Shown in pieces: positions 1-9,627 of a DNA stretch of 64,000 bases; the first letter of the stretch is position 1, and every line of letters starts with the position of its first letter. This DNA comes from Cognatilysobacter claricitrinus. Its GTDB lineage: Bacteria > Pseudomonadota > Gammaproteobacteria > Xanthomonadales > Xanthomonadaceae. The stretch covers positions 496,001 to 560,000 of the forward strand of contig NZ_BAAFZV010000001.1 of assembly GCF_045866565.1 (NCBI RefSeq), given 5' to 3'. Position numbers and translations under genes: made by a program. Under the pieces are notes generated by a model that saw only the letters and a list, made by a program, of their open reading frames with translations, was not told the origin of the DNA and searched no databases.

Positions 1-468
1 CTTTTCCAGTTTCCGTAGCGAAGCCAGTAGCAGCGGAGCAGTCACATCGGTGATCGGCATGCCGCTGATTGCTGCCATGTCCTTCTCAATCAGGCGACGC
101 TCGCGCTTCACCGATCCAGGACTCAGTCCTTCTTTCGCGCGCTTGGCCAAGAGTTCGGCTGCGATGGCGCCGAATGTCGTCTCCGCCTGTTCGATCTTTG
201 CGGCTCGCTCGATCCTGGCGGCGTTCGCGGGATTACCCCCGCCCTTTACCAGACCGCGCAAGCGGTCTCGCTCGGCGCGCGCCTCCGCCAAGCCCATGAT
301 CGGGTATTCCGAGATCGTGATGATGCTTGGCTTGCCGGCGTAGCGATATCGATAGCGCCAGACTTTGGAGCCACTAGGGCGCACTTCGATGCACAGGCCA
401 TTGGTGTCTGCGATGCGAAATGCGCTCGCGCGCGGCTTGAGTGTGCGCAGCTTGGTATCGGTGAGCAT
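1..468 (-). CDS. P4-type tyrosine integrase, N-terminal part (cut by left window edge)
   Basis: Read on the minus strand from the ATG at 468, the frame is open for 156 codons to base 1. The start MLTDTKLRTLKPR is the usual opening of P4-like integrases (DUF4102 arm-DNA-binding domain, about residues 1-90), followed by an SAM-like core-binding segment (around TFGAIAAELLAKRAKEGLS). The catalytic domain lies off the window, so activity cannot be judged. The gene starts 177 bp beyond the 3' end of the tRNA-Ile2 gene and runs away from it, the usual layout for an island that uses a tRNA 3' end as attachment site. It implies a genomic island extending leftwards out of view. The family call rests on the N-terminal motifs and the context. 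Confidence 0.85.
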   Translation of the reverse strand, partial: MLTDTKLRTLKPRASAFRIADTNGLCIEVRPSGSKVWRYRYRYAGKPSIITISEYPIMGLAEARAERDRLRGLVKGGGNPANAARIERAAKIEQAETTFGAIAAELLAKRAKEGLSPGSVKRERRLIEKDMAAISGMPITDVTAPLLLASLRKLEK

Positions 469-531
469 GTGAGTCAGCAATTTGTGAGTCAGCGACCCCT
501 GGCCGACCCTCTGACTCACAGCCTGACTCAC
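469..531. repeat. Four 9-bp iterons in two inverted pairs upstream of the integrase
   Basis: GTGAGTCAG occurs at 469-477 and 484-492, and its reverse complement CTGACTCAC at 511-519 and 523-531. The direct pair starts 15 bp apart and the inverted pair 12 bp apart. The cluster abuts the integrase start codon and lies between int and the tRNA attachment site. Likely roles are arm-type integrase or excisionase binding sites, or an autoregulatory operator. The repeats are seen directly; the role is inferred. Confidence 0.75.
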
Positions 532-577
532 TTTTGTTTCGGATTCAACTGGACAACCATGGACATGCGCGCACAAA

Positions 578-600
578 AAACCCCGCAATTTGCGGGGTTT
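578..600 (-). terminator. Rho-independent terminator of the tRNA gene
   Basis: Perfect inverted repeat (AAACCCCGCAA / TTGCGGGGTTT) 45 bp downstream of the tRNA 3' end. On the minus strand the stem is followed by a run of T residues and then G, a canonical intrinsic terminator. The plus strand has only three T residues, so it mainly serves minus-strand transcription. Confidence 0.85.
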
Positions 601-644
601 GTGGTCGATAGCTGGACCAACCTGGCCAACGTTGGACGCTTATG

Positions 645-710
<66 letters not shown>

Positions 711-724
<14 letters not shown>

Positions 725-979
725 AGGGTTCAGGCCACTTGAGCCCGCATCGATGCAATTTTGGTGCAACTCCGCCGGCGAGTCGACTTTGCAGAGCGTC
801 CATCGCATCGACCAGGTTGGCAGCGTCCGTGTAAGGCTCAGCCATCGCGCGTCTGCCGCGTCCGCCGATGGCTTGAATGGTAGCGGGGTCGGGTCCCGCG
901 CTGCGTTGGTCGCGACGGTGTGCCGCGTCGTGTGCGACGTGATGTTTCCGGGTAGTCCGGCACGCTCAACGCAACGCAC
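711..979 (-). pseudogene. Tyrosine recombinase C-terminal remnant, frameshifted, ending inside the tRNA
   Basis: On the minus strand, one frame from about 979 encodes NITSHTTRHTVATNAA, which matches the conserved HxxRHTxAT box of tyrosine recombinases. Near 880 the coding frame shifts. The second frame reads ATIQAIGG, then AMAEPYTDAANLVDAMDAL, the usual distance from box II to a catalytic-Tyr region (PYTDAA, Tyr candidate). It stops at TAG 713-711, within the D arm of the tRNA gene. So the C-terminus of an integrase overlaps the attachment core, as in elements whose attP lies at the 3' end of int. No N-terminal part is detectable upstream, so it is a dead fragment. It differs from the P4-type integrase at 1-468 and marks a second integration event. 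Confidence 0.7.
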
Positions 980-1913
980 GAACTACGAATCGATTTGATA
1001 GACCCTGGAGACCCTGGCGAGGCCCTGAAGATCAGCCGAGTTCCGCGGTCGGGGGCGACGCGCGCTCATCTCGGACGTCCTTCGTCATCGCGTGTCGATC
1101 ATCGAAGGTGGTCTGTTGCAATCGCGACACATGATGATCGGGACGCGGCGAGCCTGCGAAAAGCTTCAACGCCTATCTCGAAGGTATCTGTCGTGATGAT
1201 GACCTATCCCTGCAGCGTCGCTGCTCAACTTCGCGGGCGCTGATGGAGCACGACGTTCACCGACGCCCAACGGCGTGATTTGGACGCCGCACCGCGATGC
1301 GCACATCCAAGGCGGGCAGCTGACGCTCGACGGAGCCAGCGACTGGATCGAACGGCCAGCCTCCGCGTCACGGGACTTTGCTTCCGGCGACTCCACGATC
1401 GATGCGATAGTCATCATCACCCGCAACAGCCCACTGAACAACGACGCGGCCCGCGAGGGTTCGATCTTCGCGTGCTACCCGACCGGGGCGGCGACGACAA
1501 TACGTTGCTTCTGAGGGCCTGAGGTTCAACATCCACCGCCGGAGCGAGCTCGTATTTTCTCGAGACGTGCGGCACGCGCGAGAGCGCCGCGTCATCGAGC
1601 GCGGTGCCCGGCGGCAGCGACGTCCACGACGCCGGTTGCAAAAGAACGACAGCACCGTCCGACACTTGGTCACCGGCGCCGAGGTGGCAGAAGCGACGCT
1701 GTCGAGCATCGGCGTCGCGGGCATTCACCCACTGCGCATCGGTGCGCTCGGCTACAGGGCTACGAGGACCAGCTCGACACGAAGTTCCGGTCGACGAGGG
1801 TCACGAAGGGGTTGGCAGGTGCACCGTGGAATTCACGCCCCGACCGCGCCTTTCCGAACTGCCTGAACGAACGAGCGCTTCTCTGCGGTTGAGCCCGGCT
1901 GCACAATGCGGCC
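980..1913. other. Degraded accessory segment without a supportable gene
   Basis: Several frames here stay open for 80-120 codons on both strands, but none has a convincing ribosome site, a recognisable family or consistent codon usage. A minus-strand stretch at about 1500-1700 (around DGAVVLLQPASWTSLPP) and a plus-strand stretch at about 1275-1400 (HIQGGQLTLDGASDWIE) look protein-like and could be decayed genes. The segment lies between the integrase remnant and the acyltransferase, inside the 42-bp direct repeats. Confidence 0.5.
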
Positions 1914-2834
1914 ATGCCGCGAGCAAACAACTTCGATGCCCTGCGCCTGTTCGCCGCTTTCATGGTCCTCTGGTCGCATCAGTTCGCGCTCTCCGGTCGC
2001 CCCGAGCCGCTCTTCCTGGGTCCGCACGGGTACGGGAATCTCGGCGTCCTCATCTTCTTTTCGATCAGCGGATACCTAGTCCGCGCCTCGTGGAAGAGCG
2101 ACCCCAGTCTGTGGCGCTTCGCCCTGAAGCGCTTTCTTCGCATCGCGCCCGCGCTGACGGTGTGTGCGCTGATCACGCCTCGCGTGGTCGAAGCGCTCGG
2201 CCTATGGCCGTTCCCGCACAACCCGCTGCACGCCTTGAATGGCTCGCTCTGGACCATCGAGTTCGAGGTGCAGTGCTACCTGATGCTCGCGGCGCTGGCG
2301 CTCCTCCTGCCGCGCGTCGGCCTTATCTTCGCTCTCGGCATGCTGGTGTGGTGGTGGAACGTCCGCGACGTACATCCGCATACCGTCGCCCACTTCGGGC
2401 TACTGTTCGCTGTCGGCATTTTGATGCAGGAATACCCGGTGCTGCGCACCGGCAAGGCCGTTGCCGGCTTGGTCGCTGCAGGTCTTTTGCTCCTACCGAC
2501 TGGCCATTACCAAGTCGTTCTTGCGCTGATCGTCGCGCCACTGTCAATCTGGATCGGCAGCGCGTCGTGGCCCGTGCTGCGGCGGGCCGGGCGGTGGGGC
2601 GATATCTCCTACGGAATCTACATCTACGCGTGGCCGGTGGAGCAGATCGGCGTTGCTCTGCTCGGACAGCGAACGTCGTATCTCGAGCTGCTCGCAATGA
2701 CGGTAACGGCGACCGTCGCGCTGGCCGTTCTGTCGTGGCGGCTCATCGAGAAGCCCTCGCTGTCGCTCAAACCGCGCGCGATGCGCCCCATGTCGACTGT
2801 CGTCGACCGGCCGGTAGAGGCGCGGGCGCCGTAG
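1914..2834 (+). CDS. Acyltransferase-3 family integral membrane protein (OafA/YrhL-like)
   Basis: A 306-residue polytopic membrane protein of the acyltransferase-3 family, which moves acyl groups (often acetyl) onto cell-surface sugars such as O-antigen or exopolysaccharide. The N-terminus NNFDALRLFAAFMVLWSHQ contains the family R-x(n)-H pair, followed by GVLIFFSISGYLV and RAWSFSR-like basic loops (here WRFALKRFLRIAP). A later WTIEFEVQCYL segment and a C-terminal SYGIYIYAWPVEQ also fit the family. About ten hydrophobic helices are visible. At 306 residues it is the minimal transmembrane form, without a periplasmic SGNH domain. It is the only intact gene inside the tRNA-flanked segment, so it is probably cargo brought in by transfer. 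The substrate cannot be told from sequence. Confidence 0.85.
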   Translation: MPRANNFDALRLFAAFMVLWSHQFALSGRPEPLFLGPHGYGNLGVLIFFSISGYLVRASWKSDPSLWRFALKRFLRIAPALTVCALITPRVVEALGLWPFPHNPLHALNGSLWTIEFEVQCYLMLAALALLLPRVGLIFALGMLVWWWNVRDVHPHTVAHFGLLFAVGILMQEYPVLRTGKAVAGLVAAGLLLLPTGHYQVVLALIVAPLSIWIGSASWPVLRRAGRWGDISYGIYIYAWPVEQIGVALLGQRTSYLELLAMTVTATVALAVLSWRLIEKPSLSLKPRAMRPMSTVVDRPVEARAP

Positions 2835-3097
2835 CGCGCCGGACTCGGCCGATGAGACACCCCCGGGCCGCGATGGCGGAATGAACACCGGTGAAGCGTT
2901 TCACTGCAGTCGAACCTGCGCTACAACTTCTGCACCCTGGCGTGGCCCGAGCAGCGGGACGCTCTGTGGTCCGTGGAACTCCACACGTGGCGCGGGCCGA
3001 TACTGCACCGGGTCGCCTCGCGCGCGACCGGCAAGGCACTGAAAAAAGGCTGGAACTTCCTGCTCGACGCGACTCTGCGAAACGCCGCGCCGACGGG
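2835..3097. other. Island tail; possible short reading-frame remnant
   Basis: No gene can be supported. A plus-strand frame opened by a TGA near 2892 and closed by the TAG inside the repeat (3129-3131) has protein-like composition, for example LAWPEQRDALWSVELHTW. It has no start signal and no family match I recognise. It may be the cut end of a gene truncated at the attachment site, or chance. Confidence 0.35.
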
Positions 3098-3139
3098 TTA
3101 TGAGTCCCCTGCTCTAACCGTTGAGCTATAGGCCCGCAA
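3098..3139 (-). repeat. 42-bp direct repeat, copy 2 (orphan 5' half of tRNA-Ile2)
   Basis: Identical to 683-724. It carries the tRNA 5' half to the anticodon loop but lacks the 3' half, so it cannot form a tRNA. It lies 78 bp beyond the rpoD stop in the same orientation, so it probably marks the ancestral tRNA position downstream of rpoD before the 2.4-kb segment was inserted. Confidence 0.88.
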
Positions 3140-3168
3140 CGTCGCGATTGTAGCGGCTGCACAAACGA

Positions 3169-3193
3169 CGAGCCCGCCATGACGGCGGGCTCG
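3169..3193 (-). terminator. Probable terminator of rpoD
   Basis: A 10-bp perfect stem (CGAGCCCGCC / GGCGGGCTCG) with a 5-nt loop starts 24 bp after the rpoD stop. On the minus strand it is followed by a short, weak T stretch (TTTGT). Termination may be incomplete, which could once have allowed read-through into the tRNA. Confidence 0.65.
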
Positions 3194-3217
3194 TGCGTTG
3201 CGCGATGGACTGCGCGA

Positions 3218-5071
<1,854 letters not shown>

Positions 5072-5112
5072 GGGCTGCGCCACCTGGAGTAAAGGGGTCA
5101 AGGGAACCGCTT

Positions 5113-5121
5113 ATTATACCA
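5113..5121 (-). promoter_or_regulatory. Extended -10 promoter of rpoD
   Basis: The minus strand reads TGGTATAAT: a perfect TATAAT hexamer preceded by TGn, the extended -10 motif. No good -35 hexamer is found 16-18 bp upstream (GCGGCC there), which is normal for extended -10 promoters. Transcription would start near 5106, leaving a 5' leader of about 35 nt. Confidence 0.75.
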
Positions 5122-5169
5122 GCGCCCGTCCCTAGGGCCGCTCCGCCGCGGGCGCGGATCCTGATCGGG

Positions 5170-5607
5170 TCAGGCCCGCAGCAGGAAGGTGACCGGGCCG
5201 TCGTTGACCAGGCTCACCACCATATGGGCCCCGAATCGCCCGGTTTCCACCGTCGGATGGGCCGATCGGCAGGTCTGGACGAGCCGGTTGAAGAGGGGTT
5301 CAGCGATTTCAGGCGGGGCCGCGGTCTGGAACCCGGGCCGCATGCCCGAGGCCGTATCGGCCGCCAGGGTGAACTGGCTGACCAGCAGCAGCGCGCCACC
5401 TGATTGGGCTAGCCCGAGGTTCATCCGGCCGGCTTCGTCGGCGAATACCCGGTAGCCAAGCAGGCGCTCCGCCATCCGCGCGACCTGCGCCTCGCCGTCG
5501 CCAGGCTCGACCCCGACCAGCGCCAGCAAGCCCGGGCCGATCGCCCCGACCACCTCGCCGTCCACCGACACCTCCGCGCGGGTCACGCGCTGGATCAGGG
5601 CGAGCAT
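5170..5607 (-). CDS. dtd: D-aminoacyl-tRNA deacylase Dtd
   Basis: A 145-residue cytoplasmic enzyme, the family's usual length, that hydrolyses D-amino acids wrongly esterified to tRNA and also clears Gly-tRNA(Ala). Both signature motifs are present: SQFT at 77-80 and NDGPVT at 135-140, together forming the chiral pocket. The ATG at 5607 gives the canonical start MLALIQRVTRAEVSVDG. The frame stays open further upstream, but that extension is Arg/Pro-rich and non-homologous. The gene lies just upstream of rpoD on the same strand and is divergent from the LpxL-like gene. Identification is secure. Confidence 0.96.
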   Translation of the reverse strand: MLALIQRVTRAEVSVDGEVVGAIGPGLLALVGVEPGDGEAQVARMAERLLGYRVFADEAGRMNLGLAQSGGALLLVSQFTLAADTASGMRPGFQTAAPPEIAEPLFNRLVQTCRSAHPTVETGRFGAHMVVSLVNDGPVTFLLRA

Positions 5608-5732
5608 GGGCGGAAGCGGCTGGTCATGCCGCGAGGCTAGCAGACGCTTGCACGGCGCCGGTGGCCGCGAAACAGCGCCCTGCGCGACACCTGCTCCCGT
5701 CGTCGAAAACACCGGGCCCGTAAACTGGCCGG

Positions 5733-6653
5733 ATGCCACGCGTGCTTGCCGCCCTTCTCTACGCCCTCGCGTCGCTCGTCGCGCACCTGCCCTGGCGCTG
5801 GCTGGCACGGTTCGGCGACGCGATCGCCGCGCGTGCGGTGCGCCGGGCCAGTCGCGAATCGCGCATCACCCTGCGCAACATCGAGCTGATCGCACCCGAG
5901 CTGCCGCCGACCAAGCGCGAATCGCTGCGTCGCGACATCGTCGGCGTCACCGCGCGGCAGGCGCTGGAAACCCTGCGCTTCTGGACGCGACCGCACGCGC
6001 GCAACCTCGCCGACATCGCCGAACTGCACGGCGCCGAACACCTCGACGCTGCGATCGACGCCGGCCGCGGCGTGATCGTGCTGGCGCCGCACTACGGCAA
6101 CTGGGAGTTGCTCAACCAGTGGCTGGCGTCGCGCACGCCGCTCGCGATCCTGTACGCACCGCCCGAGTCGGCGATCGGCGACGCCTTCCTGCAGCGCGTG
6201 CGCGCTGCGCATGGCGATGCATCGCGCGTCACGCAGATCCGCGCCGAGGCCGCGGGCGCGCGCCAGCTCTTCAAGTGGCTGCAGGGCGGCGGCGTGGTCG
6301 GCATCCTTCCGGACCAGCAACCCAAGCAGGGCGATGGCGAGTTCGCGCCGTTCTTCGGTCGCCCCGCGCTGACGATGAGCCTGGCCGGGCGTTTGGCCGC
6401 GCGTACGGGTGCGACTGTGCTGATCGCCTGGTGCGAACGCATCGGTGACGACGCGCGCGGCCCGCGCTTCGCGCTGCATGTGGAACCGGTGGACGCCGCG
6501 ATCGCCGATCGCGATGTCTCCGTGTCGGTCGCTGCACTCAATCGCGCGGTCGAGCAGGTCGCGCGGCGTGACCTGTCGCAATACCAGTGGACGTACAAGC
6601 GCTTTTCGATCCAGCCGGACGGCACCAACCCGTACTGGCCGGATTGCTACTGA
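5733..6653 (+). CDS. Lysophospholipid/lipid A acyltransferase, LpxL (HtrB) family
   Basis: A 306-residue inner-membrane protein of the LpxL/HtrB/MsbB family, which adds secondary acyl chains to lipid A or acts on related lipids such as ornithine lipids. An N-terminal hydrophobic anchor is followed by the catalytic HX4E motif HYGNWE (His120, Glu125) and the typical block GILPDQQPKQGDGEFAPFFG (about 205-225). Length agrees with the family. Following genes encode glycosyltransferases and an ArnT-like protein, supporting an outer-membrane lipopolysaccharide role. It could be the laurate or the myristate transferase; the sequence does not decide, so no symbol is given. Confidence 0.88.
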   Translation: MPRVLAALLYALASLVAHLPWRWLARFGDAIAARAVRRASRESRITLRNIELIAPELPPTKRESLRRDIVGVTARQALETLRFWTRPHARNLADIAELHGAEHLDAAIDAGRGVIVLAPHYGNWELLNQWLASRTPLAILYAPPESAIGDAFLQRVRAAHGDASRVTQIRAEAAGARQLFKWLQGGGVVGILPDQQPKQGDGEFAPFFGRPALTMSLAGRLAARTGATVLIAWCERIGDDARGPRFALHVEPVDAAIADRDVSVSVAALNRAVEQVARRDLSQYQWTYKRFSIQPDGTNPYWPDCY

Positions 6654-6670
6654 CGCGCGCGTCTCCGCGA

Positions 6671-7792
6671 TCAGCGGCCGACGCCTGCTTCCATCGCCAC
6701 CTCAAGCAGCATCGCCTCGTAATCGGCCGCCATGCGCTCGCGGCTGTAACGCGTCAGCGCCGCCGCACGCGCCGCCGCAGCCAGATGCGCGGCCTCCGCG
6801 TCGTCGCGAAGCAGGTGCTCGAGCACGTCGGCCAGTGCGACCGGATCGCTCTCCGGAACGAGGCGCCCATCGACGCCATCGCGCAGTGTTTCGCGCACGC
6901 CCGGCACCGCGCTGCCGACCACCGCGCACCCCGCGGCCATGCCTTCGATCAGCGCGAGCGGCATGCCTTCGTAATGCGTGGACAGCACGCACAGGCGATG
7001 GCGCATCAGCAGCGACGGCACGTCGCGATGCAGGCCGAGGAATTGCACCTGTTCGCCGAGGCCGAGTTCGCGCACAAGGCGCTCCACCGGCTCGCGATGC
7101 GCGCGCTTGCCCGCGCCCGCGAACAGCACCGGCGGCGCGAGGCCACGATCGCGCAGAACGGCCATCGCGCGCACCAGAGTCGCGTGATCCTTCTGCTTGG
7201 AGAAGCGCGCGACCATCACGATGCCGGGGATGCGCCCCTGCACCGGCGTCTCGATGCGCAGGAACGGCGTGACGCGGATGCCGTTCGGGATCGCGATGGT
7301 GCGATCGGCCGGCATGCCCATGTCGAGCAGCACCTGCCGCACGCCCTCCGAACATCCGACGATGCGTGCGCTGCGTCGCGCCAGCCAGCGCGTCTGCGCG
7401 CGCCGCCACGGCGTGTAACGCTCGCGCGTGTTGTGTTCGACGTGCACAAGCGCCGGCACCTTCGCGAGCAGTCCCGCGTAACGGCCCCAGATGTGCTCGG
7501 AAAAACCGTGCGCGACGAGCACGTCGGGCTTCCAGCGCCGGCACAGCCGCAGCAGCGAGAGGATGGTCGCGAGGTGCGTGGCACCGGTGACCGTCTCGAC
7601 CGGCACACCCGCTTCGCGCAACTCGTCGATGCGCGCGGGATCACCGCGCCGCTTGCGTCGCAGCACCAGCAACGGCTCGATCGCCTCGCCCGCGCGATGC
7701 GCGTTCACGAGCGCGATCGCCACCTGCGTCGCCCCGCCGGAGAAGCCGCCGGTGACGAAGTGGATCACGCGCAGGGGACGATCGATGGCCAT
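6671..7792 (-). CDS. Glycosyltransferase family 4 (GT-B fold), probable LPS/polysaccharide synthesis
   Basis: A 373-residue retaining GT-B enzyme. The N-terminal half has the acceptor-side glycine loop (VIHFVTGGFSGGATQVA, residues 8-24). The C-terminal half has the nucleotide-sugar site: PGIVMVARFSKQKDH (about 204-218) and the E-x7-E signature STHYEGMPLALIEGMAAG (about 285-302). No signal peptide is seen, so it should act on the cytoplasmic face. It converges on the LpxL-like gene (17 bp gap) and is divergent from a GT2 gene, all fitting an LPS-core or surface-glycan cluster. The donor and acceptor sugars are unknown. Confidence 0.87.
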   Translation of the reverse strand: MAIDRPLRVIHFVTGGFSGGATQVAIALVNAHRAGEAIEPLLVLRRKRRGDPARIDELREAGVPVETVTGATHLATILSLLRLCRRWKPDVLVAHGFSEHIWGRYAGLLAKVPALVHVEHNTRERYTPWRRAQTRWLARRSARIVGCSEGVRQVLLDMGMPADRTIAIPNGIRVTPFLRIETPVQGRIPGIVMVARFSKQKDHATLVRAMAVLRDRGLAPPVLFAGAGKRAHREPVERLVRELGLGEQVQFLGLHRDVPSLLMRHRLCVLSTHYEGMPLALIEGMAAGCAVVGSAVPGVRETLRDGVDGRLVPESDPVALADVLEHLLRDDAEAAHLAAAARAAALTRYSRERMAADYEAMLLEVAMEAGVGR

Positions 7793-7840
7793 CGGAACTC
7801 CTCGGTCGTCGACAGCGTAAGGCCCGACGCGTCGCGCGCC

Positions 7841-7846
7841 TATACT
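7841..7846 (+). promoter_or_regulatory. Possible -10 element for the GT2 gene at 7873
   Basis: TATACT lies 26 bp before the ATG in the short divergent interval, a good -10 match in very GC-rich sequence. No clear -35 is present at the right distance, so this is a weak call. Confidence 0.35.
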
Positions 7847-7872
7847 CGCGACGCATCCGCAGGCGAGCGCCC

Positions 7873-8628
7873 ATGCCCGAACCCTTGCCGCTGTCCGGCG
7901 TCGTCATCACCCTCAACGAGGCGGACCGCATCGAGCGCTGCGTCGCGTCGATGCGCGAAGTCTGCGACGAGATCATCGTGCTGGACTCCGGCTCGACCGA
8001 CGGCACGATCGAGATCGCGCGTGGTCTCGGCGCGCGCGTCGAGCATCGCGACTGGGACGGTTTCGCGCGGCAGAAGAACGCTGCGATCGAACGCGCCCGG
8101 CACGAGTGGGTGCTGCTGCTCGACGCGGACGAATGGCTGGAAGCGCCCGCGCTCGCCGAACTCCGCGCCCTGTTCGAACGCGATCTCGACAGCGCCGATT
8201 GCTGGCTGCTGCAGCGGCGCACGCATTTCCTCGGCCACACCATGCGCGCCGGAAGCTTCGCGCACGAACCGGTACACCGCCTGTTCCGCCGCGCGCTTCG
8301 ACACGGCGACGTGCCCGTGCACGAGTACCTGGACGTCAAAGGCTGGCGTGTCCGCGCGTCCGGCGTCGTGCTCGAACACGACACGGCGCGTAGCGAGGAT
8401 GAGTACTGGCAGAAGCTGCAGCGCTACGCGCGCCTGTGGGCGCAGGAACGCAGTGCGCGCGGACGGCGCGTCGGACCGTTTCGCGGCGTCGCGGCCGCGG
8501 CGACCTATCTCGTCAAGAATCTTCTGCTGCGCGGCGGCGTCATCGACGGCCGCGTCGGCCTGCGCTTCCACGCGCTGCATGCGCGCTACGTCTGGCTCAA
8601 GTATCGGCTCCTGGCCGACGCCCGATAG
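7873..8628 (+). CDS. Glycosyltransferase family 2, WaaE/KdtX-like LPS core transferase
   Basis: A 251-residue GT-A enzyme. The start SGVVITLNEADRIERCVASM is the nucleotide-binding strand of this subfamily, DSGSTDGT (about 40-47) binds the nucleotide, and LLLDADEWLE (about 80-89) carries the metal-binding DxD-type motif. Its short length and the NEADRI/DADEW pattern match the WaaE/KdtX group, which add beta-1,4-glucose to heptose I of the LPS inner core. Biochemical specificity is inferred from subfamily resemblance only. It stands alone on the plus strand between two opposed glycosyltransferase genes. Confidence 0.87.
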   Translation: MPEPLPLSGVVITLNEADRIERCVASMREVCDEIIVLDSGSTDGTIEIARGLGARVEHRDWDGFARQKNAAIERARHEWVLLLDADEWLEAPALAELRALFERDLDSADCWLLQRRTHFLGHTMRAGSFAHEPVHRLFRRALRHGDVPVHEYLDVKGWRVRASGVVLEHDTARSEDEYWQKLQRYARLWAQERSARGRRVGPFRGVAAAATYLVKNLLLRGGVIDGRVGLRFHALHARYVWLKYRLLADAR

Positions 8629-8643
8629 CGCAAGGCCGCGACG

Positions 8644-9627
8644 CTAGCGGTCGAACCACGGCTCCAGGTCGCGCGCGAGGCGCCGCGCTCGCAGGTGCCA
8701 GCCGCGGCGGCGACAGCCGTCGAGCACGTCGACCGCGCGATCCGGAAACTGGTGCCGGAAACTCCTGCGCACGGCGTCGCGCAGGCTGGCGTCGACCTCG
8801 CCGACCTCGAGCCGTCGCGCCAGCCACGCAAATCCCCGAGCACGGTAATAGGCGGATGCGAAGCGCAGCGACGCGTCTTCGGTCCCCGCAGTTCGTTCCA
8901 GCACCGCTTCGAGCGAACGAAGGCGATCGTGCAGCGTTCGCGCGTCCAGCGCCTGCACCAGGCTTCCTTCGCGCTGGCGGTAACGTATCCACCCGGCAGC
9001 GACGTACGAAACCTTCGTCGCCACGATGGCCAGATCGAGACTCGCGGCGACATCTTCGAACACGTGGCCTTCGTCGAAGCGCACGCGGGACCAGCATTCG
9101 CGTCGCGCGATCTTCGACCATGCGTGGAGCTGTCCGGCCAGCAGCAGGCCGACGAGTCGTCGCTCGGGTGAGGCGAGGTCGTGCCGCGGGCCTTCGAAAG
9201 TAACGCGCCGTCGCCAATCGCCCGGATGCAGGCCACTGCCGGTATGCAGCGTGCGGTAGTCGCACAGCACGAGGTCGGGGGCGTGCCGATCCACGTGGGA
9301 CCGCAGGGCGCGCATGGCGCCGCGCGCCAGCTGGTCATCGGCGTCGACGAACCAGCAATACTCGCCGCGCGCGTTCTCGATCAGGTGGTTTCGACACCAG
9401 GCAACACCTTGTGCCTGGGTGTTGCCCAATACGCGAACACGCGGATCCCGCGCGGCATGTGCGGACGCGATCGCGAACGTCGTATCGGTGGATGCGTCGT
9501 CGAGCACGAGGAGCTCCACGTGCGCGTCCGCCTGCCCGAGGATCGAACCGAGCGCATCCGCCAACCAGGGCGCAACGTTGCGCGCCGGCACGAGCACGCT
9601 CAGCCAGGGCGGCGGCGAATCCGTCAC
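8644..9627 (-). CDS. Glycosyltransferase family 2
   Basis: A 327-residue GT-A enzyme: LSVLVPARNVAPWLADAL at the N-terminus, DDASTDTT (about 43-50), and the DxD motif WFVDADDQLARG (about 92-103). The C-terminal third is Arg-rich and helical and may bind membrane or partner. Its ATG overlaps the stop of the upstream ArnT-like gene by 4 nt (ATGA), so the two are translationally coupled and probably act in one surface-glycan pathway. Donor and acceptor are unknown. Confidence 0.87.
   Translation of the reverse strand: MTDSPPPWLSVLVPARNVAPWLADALGSILGQADAHVELLVLDDASTDTTFAIASAHAARDPRVRVLGNTQAQGVAWCRNHLIENARGEYCWFVDADDQLARGAMRALRSHVDRHAPDLVLCDYRTLHTGSGLHPGDWRRRVTFEGPRHDLASPERRLVGLLLAGQLHAWSKIARRECWSRVRFDEGHVFEDVAASLDLAIVATKVSYVAAGWIRYRQREGSLVQALDARTLHDRLRSLEAVLERTAGTEDASLRFASAYYRARGFAWLARRLEVGEVDASLRDAVRRSFRHQFPDRAVDVLDGCRRRGWHLRARRLARDLEPWFDR

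Noticed and set aside
469..531. Iterons as a plasmid-type replication origin
   Set aside because: No rep gene, no AT-rich stretch and no DnaA box nearby; the position beside int favours recombinase or operator sites.
1604..2884. 426-codon plus-strand frame overlapping the acyltransferase
   Set aside because: Arg/Ala-rich, no membrane helices or family; the acyltransferase frame has both.
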